A model generated the notes under the pieces. That model did no database searches and was not told the DNA's origin. It worked only from the letters and a program-made list of their open reading frames with translations. 64,000 bases of DNA from NCBI GenBank assembly GCA_020809705.1, contig CP085825.1, positions 5,146,001 through 5,210,000 of the forward strand. Direction: 5' to 3'. Positions 33,372 through 44,987 of the stretch are shown in pieces (the stretch's first letter is position 1; every line of letters begins with the position of its first letter). A program made the position numbers and the translations under genes. The stretch is from Calonectria ilicicola. Its lineage: Eukaryota; Ascomycota; Sordariomycetes; Hypocreales; Nectriaceae.

Positions 33372-34922
33372 ATGCCCTCTCTGTTGAGTCTTCCCCTTGA
33401 AATAAACCTACAAATCTTTGGCCAGTTCTGCCTCCATTGTCGAGGCGAGCATACCAAGTCTTGGGACACACCGCTGCAGCCACTCCAACCGCCGCAACCC
33501 CAACATCAACAACATCACTGGCGACACCAGCAACACCAACAGCATCAACAGCATCAAAAACACCAGAAATACCAACAACAAGGCAATGATTCATGGTATT
33601 CCCACGATCGCCAGGCACTATCCTCGCTCTCCCTTGTATGCAAACAGCTCCGAGGTATTGCTCAACCTGTACTCTACCATGAGTTTGTCTTTGACTATGG
33701 GAATTCGCGTTTCCCTAGCCATTACCAGTTCCACGGCCGACTCACATCTTTCATGCGGACTCTGGCATCGCGCCCTGATCTTGCAGAACTAGTCCAAACA
33801 GTCCACATCTCTCCAAATGTCCTTCGCGCTTTCGATACCGAGGAAGCACAAACAGTGCTTCTGGAATCCGCCCGCTCTCTGGGGATTGATTTACGAGAAG
33901 CCTGGGCGTCCCGTCGCCAGGACCGGGCCCGTGATTATATGTCCAGATTTGATTTATTCATTGAGGATTTTCTCAGCCCAGTCAGCCTCCCTAACCAATC
34001 CAGATCCAGCCTAGGTCTTGATCCATTGACGAGTCCCTGGGCGGATGGCAGCAAGGGAGGAAGGTCTAGACTGGCCTCTGAGATCACTGCTCTGCTGCTA
34101 GCCCAGCTCCCAAACCTGCAGCACTTCAGCATACAAGAGGAAGATGGATGGTTCTATGGAAGAATTCTTGCCCAAGCTCTAGAAGCGCTCCAGATATCCA
34201 GCTTGCAACTCAAAAGAGCGGATATCGGAATAAGAGATATGTCTTGGGTTCAACTAGCCACAGGGTTAGAAGAGATGCATGTCCGCTCTTGTATCCCGAA
34301 GAATGCATTGGCTCCGATGCCTAACCTAAGGACACTAAGAATTACCAAAGGTGTCTTTTCAGAGCCTGAACTCAAATATCTCTTCTCCAACTGCGCTGGG
34401 AGCCTTTACACCTTTGCATATGAAGCCGACAAACCTTGGGATACAGATATGCACGGCCTGCCCAATGATCATTTCCAACCTTCCGACTTGATAAATCATC
34501 TCGAAGGTCATCGTGAAACGCTTCAGTTACTGCATCTGGATTTATTTGCCCAGGGATATCACATTCGAGGAATAAGCCCAGAGATTACCCTTCAGGACTT
34601 TACTGCCTTACGGCACCTGTTTCTGACCTCCACGGTAATATATGATGAATCTTCGGTGGATGGCACTTCTGAGCCCAACGCTCTGTTCAGATTCCTACCT
34701 CAATCACTCATATCACTCTCAATCAATGGTGCCAGTGGTCACGTACGGCTTGAAGAAGGGCTCTTTGAGCTCGCTCAACACAAGCAACGCGACCCAACAC
34801 AGTTTCCATATCTCAAGAGGGTCAGAGCAAACTTTCGATCTCGCTTCCGGGTACTTTCCCACATGTTTGAAGCCGCAGGTGTCGATTTCGGTCTTGACGT
34901 GGGTCCCCTCACCCTCGACTGA
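33372..34922 (+). CDS. F-box domain protein with Gln/His tract
   Basis: Single-exon 516-aa protein starting MPSLLSLPLEINLQIFGQFC. Seen: N-terminal F-box-like start (LPLEINLQIF) interrupted by a Gln/His-rich tract at about residues 40-70 (QHQQHHWRHQQHQQHQQHQK), resuming with LSSLSLVCKQLRGIAQPVLYHEFVF, the typical second half of fungal F-boxes. The rest is leucine-patterned, as in F-box proteins with degenerate LRRs (LQLKRADIGI, MPNLRTLRITKGVFSEPEL, LFLTSTVIY). Family role: Skp1-Cullin-F-box substrate adaptor; the substrate is unknown. Fungal genomes carry dozens of rapidly evolving members, so orthology cannot be assigned. The tract arises from CAA/CAC repeats and probably varies in length between strains. 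Confidence 0.75.
   Translation: MPSLLSLPLEINLQIFGQFCLHCRGEHTKSWDTPLQPLQPPQPQHQQHHWRHQQHQQHQQHQKHQKYQQQGNDSWYSHDRQALSSLSLVCKQLRGIAQPVLYHEFVFDYGNSRFPSHYQFHGRLTSFMRTLASRPDLAELVQTVHISPNVLRAFDTEEAQTVLLESARSLGIDLREAWASRRQDRARDYMSRFDLFIEDFLSPVSLPNQSRSSLGLDPLTSPWADGSKGGRSRLASEITALLLAQLPNLQHFSIQEEDGWFYGRILAQALEALQISSLQLKRADIGIRDMSWVQLATGLEEMHVRSCIPKNALAPMPNLRTLRITKGVFSEPELKYLFSNCAGSLYTFAYEADKPWDTDMHGLPNDHFQPSDLINHLEGHRETLQLLHLDLFAQGYHIRGISPEITLQDFTALRHLFLTSTVIYDESSVDGTSEPNALFRFLPQSLISLSINGASGHVRLEEGLFELAQHKQRDPTQFPYLKRVRANFRSRFRVLSHMFEAAGVDFGLDVGPLTLD
33498..33583 (+). repeat. Coding CAA/CAC/CAT repeat (Gln/His tract)
   Basis: Imperfect trinucleotide tract inside the F-box gene; it splits the F-box into two halves. 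Confidence 0.8.
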
Positions 34923-37900
34923 GTCCTAATAAAAAGATATTGTATAAAAATACATGAATAAAAATATAATAATAAATGCATTGCTTTGATCATAAAGCTG
35001 TTTTTCATTTATTATCTTTCTTTCTCTCTACCAGATTGATATTCTAGGGCAGGTGAGTTCTGTGGTAATCGGGGCTCAGGAGTCATCTAGACTCAATCTT
35101 TCAAGGACTGTAATATAGAGAACAAAAGGAAACGAAGCACTTCTCATTCGAGGCCCACCTTCGTAGCAGATTGACTCCTCGTCATTTTCGCCACACTCAA
35201 TAATCGAATGCAACCCCTCTTGAAAGATTATCCCTCCGTAACTTCTTCATTCTTCACTCTCAAAGTCACAAAACTCATTTGTCATACAATCAGAATTTGA
35301 TACCAAAATAAATAAACAAGGGAAATAAGGGAGAGAAAAATTTACCTATTCAGGTGATACTAAGAACAAAAAGGCCGATGAGCCACAATCTTTTCAGCGA
35401 CGTGCTATCCTCTTGCTTATTACGAGGAGTACACCCAGCCCAGGCGAGCAAATGGCGCTCAAACTGACGTCGTTATGGGCTTAGCGAGATGTTATAGTCT
35501 CCATCGCGTATTTTATAATCATATCCTTGTGATGTTATTTCTGATATTGCCAGTCTGTACAACGTGCCGAGAGTCCCGGTATCCTAGATGTGTTCCTCTA
35601 AATCCAGTAAACACCAACTCTCCGCCAATAATTTCGAAATCAACTATGCCTTAAATATAACAACCTCGGTACTTTTTGGCCCCCCCGGTCCAGTACTCTT
35701 CAATCATAAGGATGGAAATGAGAGCCGCAAGGATAAGTTCCCATTGGCTAGTCAAGAAAGCTTTGCACTTACGCCTAAAGATGACCGACAGAAACGCCCC
35801 GTCGCAATTAGAAAATCTTATTGAAACACAGAGTAAAACCTGCGCCTTGGCTTTTATCTGGGTTCTTATTCATGGCACAAATTTATCATGACCAATGGCC
35901 CATAGCCGATTTCTATTTAAAAAGAAGGGGAGCCCAGCGCCATTCGACACTTCCCTTTTGGGACGGCTGTGTTGGCGGCTATCAATAGATAGTGGCGACG
36001 ATGGTCACGCCCTTACTAGCTACAAGCGGTAATTAGCTAGTAACGGGTCAACAGTGAGAAAAAAAAAAGCCGCATGCACGAGGCCAGCAACGAGTGCATG
36101 GCATGGATAGCTAAGTTGCGGGTACCTTAAAAACAACTGACTGATTGACGTACACTGCATCTCCGTTTACCCCGTAGGCTCTCAGCCAATCGCTCTTGTC
36201 GAGTCAATTACGTACCCAGCACGAGCTCACCGACAAAATGTCTCGTGAACGTCTCCCTGAGTGCCTCGTAGGCCCCTGCAAAGCCAGCTGAAGGGTGCAG
36301 GGGCCTCTGGATCCAAAGTCAATACGGTTTCGTATTGTAGATGTACCAAAGGCTGAGGTAGATTGATGACTTAATGTCATCAACTAAAGTAGCCGCGAGA
36401 TCGCATTGGCCCATTGTTGCTGAATATGACGGGCAACAGGGGAAACACGGCCCCTGGGGCAGGGAATCGGCTCTCCACTCTCCAGCTTTGCAAGAGCTGG
36501 GCAACCGATCGCAGTCGGGCAAACATTCCGCGTCCCGTCCACATTCAAACCAGGTAGAAGATGTGCTGATCAAGTGGGTTCCGTCTTCTCATAGCCTTTT
36601 GGTTTGACCAGGACGCCAGTGTGTGGCAAGCCGGTGGCTGGATTGGCGTCTTTGCGACCTCACTAATGAAGCACCCCATACTTTTACCGCTGTTCGTCCC
36701 TGGCTTGGCTCTATCACCCACGGCGCTGCAAGCTTGTTCTGGAAGCCCACCTCAGTCGTGACGGATGGGACGGCATCCCATTGACAGGCTACTACCGGCA
36801 ACGACCGGCTGCATGGCTGGAGCATGTAAGATATTTCACTCGTCCCGCCATTAACACGTACAAAGCATCAATCTTTTTGGCAGCTCTGTCCGCCACAGGC
36901 GACGGCTGCATCGATGGATCAAGGGAAATGAACAATTAATGTAGAGGGGCCCAGATCGCCGTTGTTATTGATTGAGTCTTGGCTGCAAACCCAATGCATT
37001 GCCCCAGGACAGGACCACCCTGAGGAACACCCACCCACTAACCTACGCGGTCGCCGCCTGGAAGCCATGGAGAAAGAAAAAATGCCCGCGGATCGGGAGC
37101 AGAGTGGAAATAGCCGGGCACGGGTAGTGCTCACAAGCAGGGCACGGAGGCGTTTTTGCGCGAGGACCGACCCTATGAGGTCATAAGCGAAGCGGCTGCG
37201 GCGGACTGGTCGGCGAGATCAGAGAAGCGAGAGCGGACGCGATAGGCAAAAAGGTGAGCGCCCCCCGGGAGGAATTCGGCATGCTAGAAATGAAGCCTTG
37301 CCTAAACAGAGCTATCTCTCAAGCGTGGAATCGACATGACATGGACCCAAGTGTTCTAGGACCAGCACAGACTCCCTGGGCCCTGACCCTTGGTGGTGAC
37401 CGACTGCTAGGAAAAAGACCTGGGATGGGGCGGATGGCGGACGGAATCATGATACCTGCAGCAGAGTGAGAGAGTGGAGGCGGCGGCGACATTGAATTGG
37501 GTCAATGCAGGCGCTGTCAGTGGTCAGCCTAGATTCGATACTCTCTCCCCAGGTCCCCACTGAGTCTGAGGACCCACATGGGATGCAGGTCGCTGCAGGT
37601 TTTGCTGTGGCCAGGGTACTAGCGCAGCTTGTTTTGTGTGGGAGAATGGGTGAGGCCTTTGTTGTTCGTGACGACGGTTGCGACGACCCTCCTATCGGCG
37701 GGCCCGGGGGAGAGATGGGTAGACCGGAAACAGATGAGGCGCGCTTCTTCCCGGCATTGGTTTCGCGTGGGAGACGGGCAAGGGCGTGGGCGAGGGCGTG
37801 GTGGGTGTGAGGAAATATTGGTTTGGCCTCGGACATTGCGAGGTAGCATGCACAGTGCAGATCCAAACTGTAGGAGCCTCGGACAAGGGTGGAGGCTGGA

Positions 37901-40030
37901 TGGAGTCGGCCGAACTTGTCGATAGCGAGTGAAGCATCAGAGCCTGCGAAAGCGAGAGAGAGTGAGAAAAAAAAAAAAAAGCTTTGCCAAGAGGTCTGGA
38001 TTTTCTCCGTGGGCTTAGATGCCTGTAATACGTATTCAAAACGACAATTAGGGGCAATTGGCATTCAATTGGCGTCTACGGGACTGTACATCGCAATATC
38101 TGCCTGGAATTGGGCTTTTGTTTTGTTTTGTTTTTTTTCCTTCATGAGCTACTTGCCATGATGTGCCCCCCAAGCCTCAAGCAGGCGCCAACAGCATCGA
38201 TAGCAGTGACATTCGGTGATGAATAACGGTAATTAGGCGAACGGGTAGGCAAAGCAAGACGGCGAGCGGGCGACGTTGCTGTTGATTGACGACAAAGAAA
38301 CGCCGATGCAGAACCATGGGCAAGACGGCGGTCCCATCCTGGCGCCCCTACCGCAATCTCTCACTCATCCACGACCCGACATTTTTTATTACTCGCGCGT
38401 GCTCTACCAACGGTGGACGGACCAAAATTCGCGCAAACGCCTGGGCTGGCCCAGGCGACGCCATGACACCGACCCAAACCGTCGCAGCCCCAGTCGCCGC
38501 AGCCAGGACCACCTAGACGCACGTAGGACAAATAACGACTCCTCCACAGCAGCTCCAGGCCAGTGCAGGCTCCAGCTGCACATGAATTACAGCGCATGGA
38601 GGCGGCCTTGTACACATGGAACATGGTGGTCACCTGTTCACAAACATACAGTTCACACCCACGTTTCCTGAACAGTGGAAACGTTTCTTGCTCGCGCGAG
38701 CGCAAGCAACGCAGGCAACACATGGGGGGGGCCATGACGGCTGCTCAATCGGCAAGGCTTTCCCCACATGGCTCATCTCACCGCACCCAGGTCTCTGCCG
38801 TGTTCCGAGCTGCTCCTGCGCGCAAGGCTTTCACGTATATTGCCTCCCATCACGGGATGCCTTGAGCGCAGCTCTTGTTGATAGAAGAGGCATTTGGCAA
38901 GCATTGGCCAAAAACCGCGCGAGCCCGTGAGCTACCACGGGCTACGTTGTGGCTTTCCAGCCTCCTTGGCAACGCTCCACGCCTGCAGATCCAAGTACAT
39001 TGCATGTAGTCAGTACCTCCAACCAACCACCAAAAACTCCAGCCATTGTTTTTTTTCTCAATCGTGACGGCATGAATGAGCGATTACATGGATGGGATCC
39101 AGACCTTCTTTTATTCCCGCTCATTTGTCTCGAGTCCACGGCTCGCCTGTCCCGGGGGTGCATGTTTCGCTTTTGGGGGGGAGGGGGACCCATCAAATCC
39201 GTTTGGCCATCATGTCGGCCATCACCTCGGCCATACGTGAGGGCGAGCAATAATAATATCCCTCGCACGTACACAGCAAGTACACACACACACACATACG
39301 TCGCACGCGCACACACCTCTCTGGCCAAGCACGCACTGCGTTTTGGGGGTTCTAGGTTCTAGGTACCACCTCGGGCTAATAGCAGCATTGTCGTCATGTC
39401 AATTTGTAGAGAGTAATCAATGTCCTGCGCCATTGACAGCCGCGACAGCTGCGCAGCGATGCACCACCAATTGATTGTTTAGCCTTGGCCCCGTTCGTTC
39501 GTGTCTGCTCATTTCGCCTTACTCTATCAACAAGAGAGCTTCGTCCGCTTTGGATTCGAAAAGCAATAAACACAAACCCACCATCCAAGCGTCCTCTGTT
39601 CCCGCGGCTACCTACTCCATCGTACAAACATACTTTACATGTCTCCTCGATGGGCCCAGTACTCCATACAGTACGAGTACCACGAGTGCTGCAGATATTG
39701 ATTAATCCCGCCACCCTTCCTGGTCACACCCCTCCTCCATCTCCTCCAATAGAAACCCTGGCCGATGGTATTCATACCTACAGTACCGCTCGCCAAGTGA
39801 TTTCCTGGTGGTAGGTGCTCCTGCTCTTGCTCGCCCTGGCCTAGCCCCCCAGTCACGTTGTGACTGGATCCTCTTCCTCCTCCAAGCTTTTTCGGGGCGT
39901 GACGCTCGTCATCTCCACTTTTTGCGACCTTTGGTGCCGGAGTAGCTGATCAACAAAACCTCGCCGAAGCCCGCCCTCGCGACCAGATTCACTTACTGCT
40001 TCTTCTTCATCACCCTCCAAGCTTTCAAAG
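34923..40030. other. Gap of about 5.1 kb without recognisable genes
   Basis: Both strands were examined. Many short frames exist (the longest about 205 codons at 37447-38064, minus), but they have biased compositions (poly-Phe/Ser, Pro/Ser/Thr) and no family motif. Features are only simple: A14 at about 37967, a T run at about 38130 and a short CA repeat at about 39281. The left 1 kb is AT-rich, the right part GC-richer. The right end probably holds the promoter and first non-coding exon of the small membrane protein gene. A non-coding RNA cannot be excluded. Confidence 0.45.
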
Positions 40031-40542
40031 GTAAGCCCATACTGCTGCTCTTGTTGCTCTCCCGCCATTGCCCTCGTTGCGTCGTCCTCCTTGCACCAAT
40101 CCTATCCTTCAGTGGGCTCACTGCATGGTCAATCTCACCACCATCGGCGACGATTCTGAAGACGGTCCGGTTCGCATCATTGGCTCAGGAAAAAGAAAAG
40201 AAAAAATCAGTCTCGTCTGCTTGCTCCTCTTCCCAGCGACCGCTGAGCACCCGCACTGAGCTGCTCCGCAGCATCTGGGGAACTTCGCCCGCTCATGACG
40301 CCGCCAAGAGACGTCTCATTAGACACTTTTTCTCCCTCGGCCGCACCAGTCCCCACGCTTTCGCTCCCATGTCACCCCTAGTTCAAAGCCACCTCATCGT
40401 CGCCCTGGAATTGCTTGGCTCTGAACGACACCAATTGCCCTCTCTTCGACCCCATGCATTTTGATTCTTCGCTTTTCACCTTCAAGATTTTACACAGCCT
40501 GTTTTGCTTCAGTTTGCTAACATCGGTTCTTTCTGCCTCTAG
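40031..40542 (+). other. Predicted 5' UTR intron of the small membrane protein gene
   Basis: Donor CAAAG|GTAAGC at 40031 and acceptor TTTCTGCCTCTAG ending at 40542, 20 bp upstream of the ATG, with a pyrimidine-rich tail. About 512 nt. Inference from splice-site quality only. Confidence 0.45.
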
Positions 40543-40562
40543 CAATCTCCACTCTCGACACA

Positions 40563-40828
40563 ATGGCCGCCATCTCTTCCATCATCGCCCGCGAGGCTGT
40601 TCACGAGCTCTCCAAGCGCAAGAACTGGGCTGCCAAGAATGTCGGACCCATGGTTGTCTTCTGCATTGTTGGTGTTGGTAAGTCCAACCTGCCCGCCGCA
40701 CCCTGTCATGATGGTTTTCAATCAGCTCAAGTCGCTAACTCTCGCTCACAGTCGGCATCTTCCTTACCTCCCTCTTCGTCCACAAGAAGATCACCGCCCG
40801 CAGGGAGGCCCGCCAGTCCGTCGTCTAA
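40563..40828 (+). CDS. Small single-pass membrane protein, unknown function
   Basis: Exon 1 40563-40677, intron 40678-40751 (74 nt, GTAAGT...CACAG), exon 2 40752-40828; 63 aa. Seen: a short amphipathic N-terminus (MAAISSIIAREAVHELSKRK), one hydrophobic helix (VGPMVVFCIVGVVGIFLTSLF) and a basic C-terminal tail (HKKITARREARQSVV). The intron position, codon use and clean frame over both exons argue for a real gene although it is tiny. I do not recognise a named family. The size and topology resemble small mitochondrial or ER membrane subunits, but nothing more can be claimed. It appears to have a long leader with its own intron. Confidence 0.75.
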
Positions 40829-41541
40829 GGCGATGGCGCTTTGGCTGCCAAAGGTCGAAGGAGAGGAGGGTGACCCAGGACACGGTCGGAAAAATCTCTG
40901 ACTATTCGCTGGGAGAAGTGGTGTTACAAGGTTCCTTCTACGACGCGCCGGGTGACCGACTGTGATCCCGAAATTCAGTCATATCGACTTTGTCCCTATC
41001 AACGTTAAACGCTTGCCGCTCCCGTCAACTCACAGCGGGCGCGCGCGCTAAGCATCTCTCTGTACATACCTGGATCTACTTGGGCATTGTGCTGGAGGAC
41101 GGGCTCTCGTCGACGTGTTCGTGGACAGGTGGCTATATTCTATATTCTAATACTACTTGATACCTACCTGTTTGAAGCAAGTCATCATTTCTCATCATTC
41201 GGTTGACTCGTGCCCTTGTGTAATCTCCGTGTTCATTCGACTTTGTCAATCGTGTTCCCTTACCCACATGCTAATCAACTATCAAATGCACGTTGCCCAT
41301 CTAACACCCACCCTCTCCCTGAATTCCTCATCACTTCTTAGAGTCAATGTCTCAAATTATAGTGACACCCATTCCGCGACTCTAATTCTATTATGCAATG
41401 TCCATTAAGACAGACATCATTTGATGATAACACGGCGCCGATCATTTACTCAATTCTTTCGGAGAATATTAATAATAGCATAGCTGGTCGGCGTTATCAT
41501 ACATGGTACATCATAGCGGTGTGTCTGATGAGGGCGCCCTT
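40829..41541. other. Convergent intergenic region, about 0.7 kb
   Basis: Contains the 3' regions of the small membrane protein gene and the lipase gene. AT-rich towards the right; no protein-like frame. Confidence 0.5.
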
Positions 41542-42632
41542 TCATAGGCCCTCCTTGGCCAGCATGTCTGCCATGTCAAGATAGAATGCGATCGCATTGA
41601 ATGTCCTCTTCATTCCCATCCATTCCCGTACCGTCCATCCGATGCGATTAGACCAATTGACCAGGTCAAGGTGGCTAGCACCAACCAAGGTCCCCTTGTA
41701 CGTCCCCCACCGACTACTCTCGACGCTCACCAGACCGTCGTTGGGCCCTTCAGCCTCGGCCACCACGCCGTATGAGTGCCTGAATGGACTCAGTACGGAT
41801 GGTGTATGCGCAAACGCCGCGCCGTACGAAAAGTACCGCACATCGGGGCTATCCGGTGTTGATGGGTTGAACTCGTCCTTCATGTACTGTCGCGTCAGTT
41901 GCGCAAATGCCGCAGTGCCGAAACCTGCTCGCTCTAAAGTCCCGTATAGCTTCGGTAAGTGAATTGGTGTCGCGATGGCCTCGTCCAGGACGTGGTCGGC
42001 AAAGGAACTCCCGCGATGTGGCGTGGCGACAGTAACAAGCGAGGCGACGGGTACCGGTAATGGTTTCATGTGCGCCAGCATATATCGAGCGTCGAGCCCG
42101 CCCATACTGTGTGCAATGATGTTGACGGCCTTTGGGGCGGGTGCGCAAGCAGCAATGGCGGCGTGCAGGGCCGCGGCGCGGTCGGCGATGGAGCTCGAGG
42201 GTGGTACTGTCGGGGTGAGGACAACGGTGCCTTGCGCAACGAGCGCTTCTTTGATGCCGCGCCAGTATTGAACTGCCGGCAGGAGGGCGCCTAGTTTCAG
42301 CTCAGAGAAGCCGAAGAGGCCATGGGCGAGGATGATGGGATGTTTTGGTGTTTCTGCCAAATGCCCATTAGCCACGCACGTACAAGCCAAGAAAGAATAA
42401 CCAGGAACTAAGACAAACCATAATTATCACGAATAGTTGCAAAATCGTCAGATATCTCCCTCCCCAGCGCCCTTATGCGCGGGTCTCCGTCGTGGTTCAG
42501 TGAATATCTAGCCGAGAAACTTCGGGACTGCCTGCCTGCCTGGAGCCGATGCGCGGTATTTGCAAATGAGGATGTCGCCAGCCTCCAAGGCGCGATTTCC
42601 GAACGCCTACACCATGCCAACCATGGTTCCAT
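41542..42632 (-). CDS. Tgl2-like triacylglycerol lipase, mitochondrial presequence
   Basis: Exon 1 42632-42419, intron 42418-42354 (65 nt, GTTTGT...GGCAG), exon 2 42353-41542; 341 aa. Seen: Arg-rich, Ser/Ala-rich N-terminus without acids (CRRSEIAPWRLATSS, RQSRSFSAR), suggesting a mitochondrial presequence. Then an alpha/beta-hydrolase fold: oxyanion strand HPIILAHGLFGF, nucleophile elbow AHSMGGLDARYM, VATPHRGSSFAD, acid region GPNDGLVSVESSRWG, catalytic His in GASHLDLVNW. The HxxF-AHGLFG and AHSMGGLD pattern with SHLD is that of yeast Tgl2 and relatives, lipases of short-chain triacylglycerols and diacylglycerols. The start is the only ATG in frame upstream of the presequence. Confidence 0.88.
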
Positions 42633-43364
42633 CGCTTCCTCAAGGCCACATAAGCCTCTATGGGTATTTTGGGTCAATTGAACGTTTTGCGATCCAACAG
42701 CTGGGTATGTGGTGTTACATGCAAGGTGACGTCACCGAGATCTTGGGGAGGAAATGTCAGGCCTTTCATAGTATAGGGTAGGTTAGTGATGTTGAATTAA
42801 ATATGAGGTAAGTTGGATAGTTAGGTTTAGCTGATGGTAGCACGTCTTTTGAAAATGTGTCTGTCTTGAGAAATTAAATCTTAGGTGGTTTTATATATGC
42901 GAATATATGTTTGTATCTATGTACATTTGGGTTAATGTCAAGCGCGACAATGTAAAATTCGCCTAAAATGAGCAATGTCATAGAAGCAGAACAAAAGTGC
43001 GAGCATCACATGAACAGATGATATTGCCATAGCCCCTAGAAACTCCGACAAAACTGCCAAATAATAAGCCAAGTAGATAATAACTGGAGGTCTGTTGCCC
43101 TCGATTGACCATTTTTGACAAAAGTCCCGCGACTCCCCTCCCCCAAAACTCCGCAGTTACCCTGGAATTTCTGTTGGTCATTGCAATGTAGCCGGCTAGG
43201 CATGACACTCAAGGATTCTATCGGTAATGGCCCATTCAGCTCAATGGCTTGTATTTCTAACAAGATATCCTGCGTTGTATGCATCTAATCATGAAATATA
43301 AATAGATATGAAGAAATATACAGTGGGGAATCTTCAGAAGGAGAAATCCCACAAAATCCAACCC
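42633..43364. other. Intergenic region between lipase and arrestin genes
   Basis: About 730 bp; AT-rich between 42780 and 43330. Promoter of the lipase gene and 3' region of the arrestin gene. No protein-like frame. Confidence 0.5.
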
Positions 43365-44987
43365 TCAGTGCTTCTCAGGCGGCATGGAGCTAGGTGCATT
43401 TTCATTTGTGACACCACTATACGCGGGACGGGGTTGCTCCCCATCAAAGGGCCCTGACAAGTTTTCGGCGATAGCCTCGTCATAACTGGGTGGTGCGTCG
43501 TCGTAAGGAGGAGCGGATTGGCCTGGACCTAGCTGGGGAGGGTATAGTGGATCATGGGGTGGCTGAGGTGGTTGTGACTGTCCATGGTTTGGCTGTTGTG
43601 GTGGTCTGGATGCCGAAGAAGGCTGCCTGGGAGGCAGACGAGGTGGTGGATTGTCAAATGTTGCTCGTCCAGGTCGGGTTGTCTTGGCAGCCTCAACGAG
43701 TTCGGCTGGTGGAGTGATCCCGGAAAACACCTCTACCTGGGAAAAGTGAAGGGGCAAATAAATTATTTGAGTTTGGTTGGAACCCTTTTTGGGCTTTCCC
43801 CATGAAACTCCAAGCTTGATTTCGATTTCATACCGCCGAGTGAGATTGCAGGTGACGAATGACGGTGCAACAGTATTAGGCAGCGGCATGTTCTTCCACA
43901 TATCATCAGGGACCACAATCTCTTTTCCAACTGGATCCGTGGGTGACATTGTCAAAGGGATGCAAATGTTATTGTTTGAAGCCACCACCCAACGGTTGGC
44001 TTTGCGGTTGTGGAGGTTCTGGGCTCGGACCTCAGTGAACCCCAAAAGTTCCATCTGAAAGGATACGAGGTAAACCTCATCGGGGTTGTTGGCAAGCTTC
44101 TTGGCTATCAACCGAAGGGGGATGGGTTGATTGCAAGTGAGGACAGCCGGGTGGGGAATCCGGGCTGATATCTCCACTGAAGGTGCCGGGTCATGGTCTG
44201 AATCGGTTGCCGGGGTGGAACTGGACTTCTCATCACTCCTCCGGCCGAAGAACGAGCTGTGGGATTTGTCTGGGTGCGGGCTGCGCAGCTGGAAGGCGAA
44301 GGGCCTGCGAGCAAAGGCTTCCTGAGATGTCTTCTTGGGCCGTGGTGGCTCGATGGGCAAGAATTTGAGCCCAATTTGATAACGCCAGTTTTCCTTGAGG
44401 AGACCTGGACGCTGGATGGTGACCTTGATGTAATAGCGGATCTCGGCTTCCATGGGGTAACCAGTCAACGAAGGGGGAAGCGTCTTGGTAACGTGCTGGA
44501 GATAGAGCTGCTTGCTGCCATCCATGACTCGAACGCCGCCAATGCCAAAGAGCCCACCACCCCCGAAGCCGCCAGGATTCGCTACGCCCCCGATTTGGGA
44601 CATGGCCATGCCGTCACTGCATGCATTATTGATGGGTAGTTTGAATTTAAAGGGAAACTCATGTTCGCCTGGCTGTAGCGGGTATGAACCGTATGGATTG
44701 GAGGAACTGGCGTAGTACTCGTCTGGGAAGACCTGCTGCAGCTTGTAGAGGATCTTGTGGTTCTCGCTGGCGATGCTGCCCGGGGGGCGCTGTCCCGGGG
44801 CCAATTTGCCATGGTCGGACTCGTATGTGTTGGGCGCCTGCAAAGCGGTGGCCGACTCACCTTCGAGCTTTACGACAATGCTGCCGATCTGCTCGGGCCG
44901 GTTGAGACCTAGAATCACGCGGCCTTGGATGAAGTCAAGGTTTGTGTAAAACTCAGGCTGGTTGTCCAGCGCTATGCGTAGGGACAT
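43365..44987 (-). CDS. Alpha-arrestin (arrestin N/C domain) with PPxY motif
   Basis: Single exon, 540 aa from the ATG at 44987 (MSLRIALDNQPEFYTNLDFI). Seen: arrestin-N features (QGRVILGLNRPEQIGSIVVK, LQPGEHEFPFKFKLP, LYLQHVTKTLPPSL, AEIRYYIKVTI) and a C-domain (LTCNQPIPLRLIAKKL, VYLVSFQMELLG, YEIEIKLGVSWG, IIYLPLHFSQVEVFSG). The tail is Pro/Gln-rich and contains PPSYDEA, a WW-binding PPxY motif that in yeast ARTs recruits the Rsp5 ubiquitin ligase. Likely role: adaptor for ubiquitination and endocytosis of plasma-membrane transporters, or pH/pheromone-type signalling. No exact paralog (Rim8, Rod1, Bul) can be fixed by eye. Confidence 0.9.
   Translation of the reverse strand: MSLRIALDNQPEFYTNLDFIQGRVILGLNRPEQIGSIVVKLEGESATALQAPNTYESDHGKLAPGQRPPGSIASENHKILYKLQQVFPDEYYASSSNPYGSYPLQPGEHEFPFKFKLPINNACSDGMAMSQIGGVANPGGFGGGGLFGIGGVRVMDGSKQLYLQHVTKTLPPSLTGYPMEAEIRYYIKVTIQRPGLLKENWRYQIGLKFLPIEPPRPKKTSQEAFARRPFAFQLRSPHPDKSHSSFFGRRSDEKSSSTPATDSDHDPAPSVEISARIPHPAVLTCNQPIPLRLIAKKLANNPDEVYLVSFQMELLGFTEVRAQNLHNRKANRWVVASNNNICIPLTMSPTDPVGKEIVVPDDMWKNMPLPNTVAPSFVTCNLTRRYEIEIKLGVSWGKPKKGSNQTQIIYLPLHFSQVEVFSGITPPAELVEAAKTTRPGRATFDNPPPRLPPRQPSSASRPPQQPNHGQSQPPQPPHDPLYPPQLGPGQSAPPYDDAPPSYDEAIAENLSGPFDGEQPRPAYSGVTNENAPSSMPPEKH

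Noticed and set aside
37447..38064. 205-codon minus-strand frame
   Set aside because: Composition dominated by poly-Phe/Ser from an A-run and Pro/Ser/Thr; no family signature.
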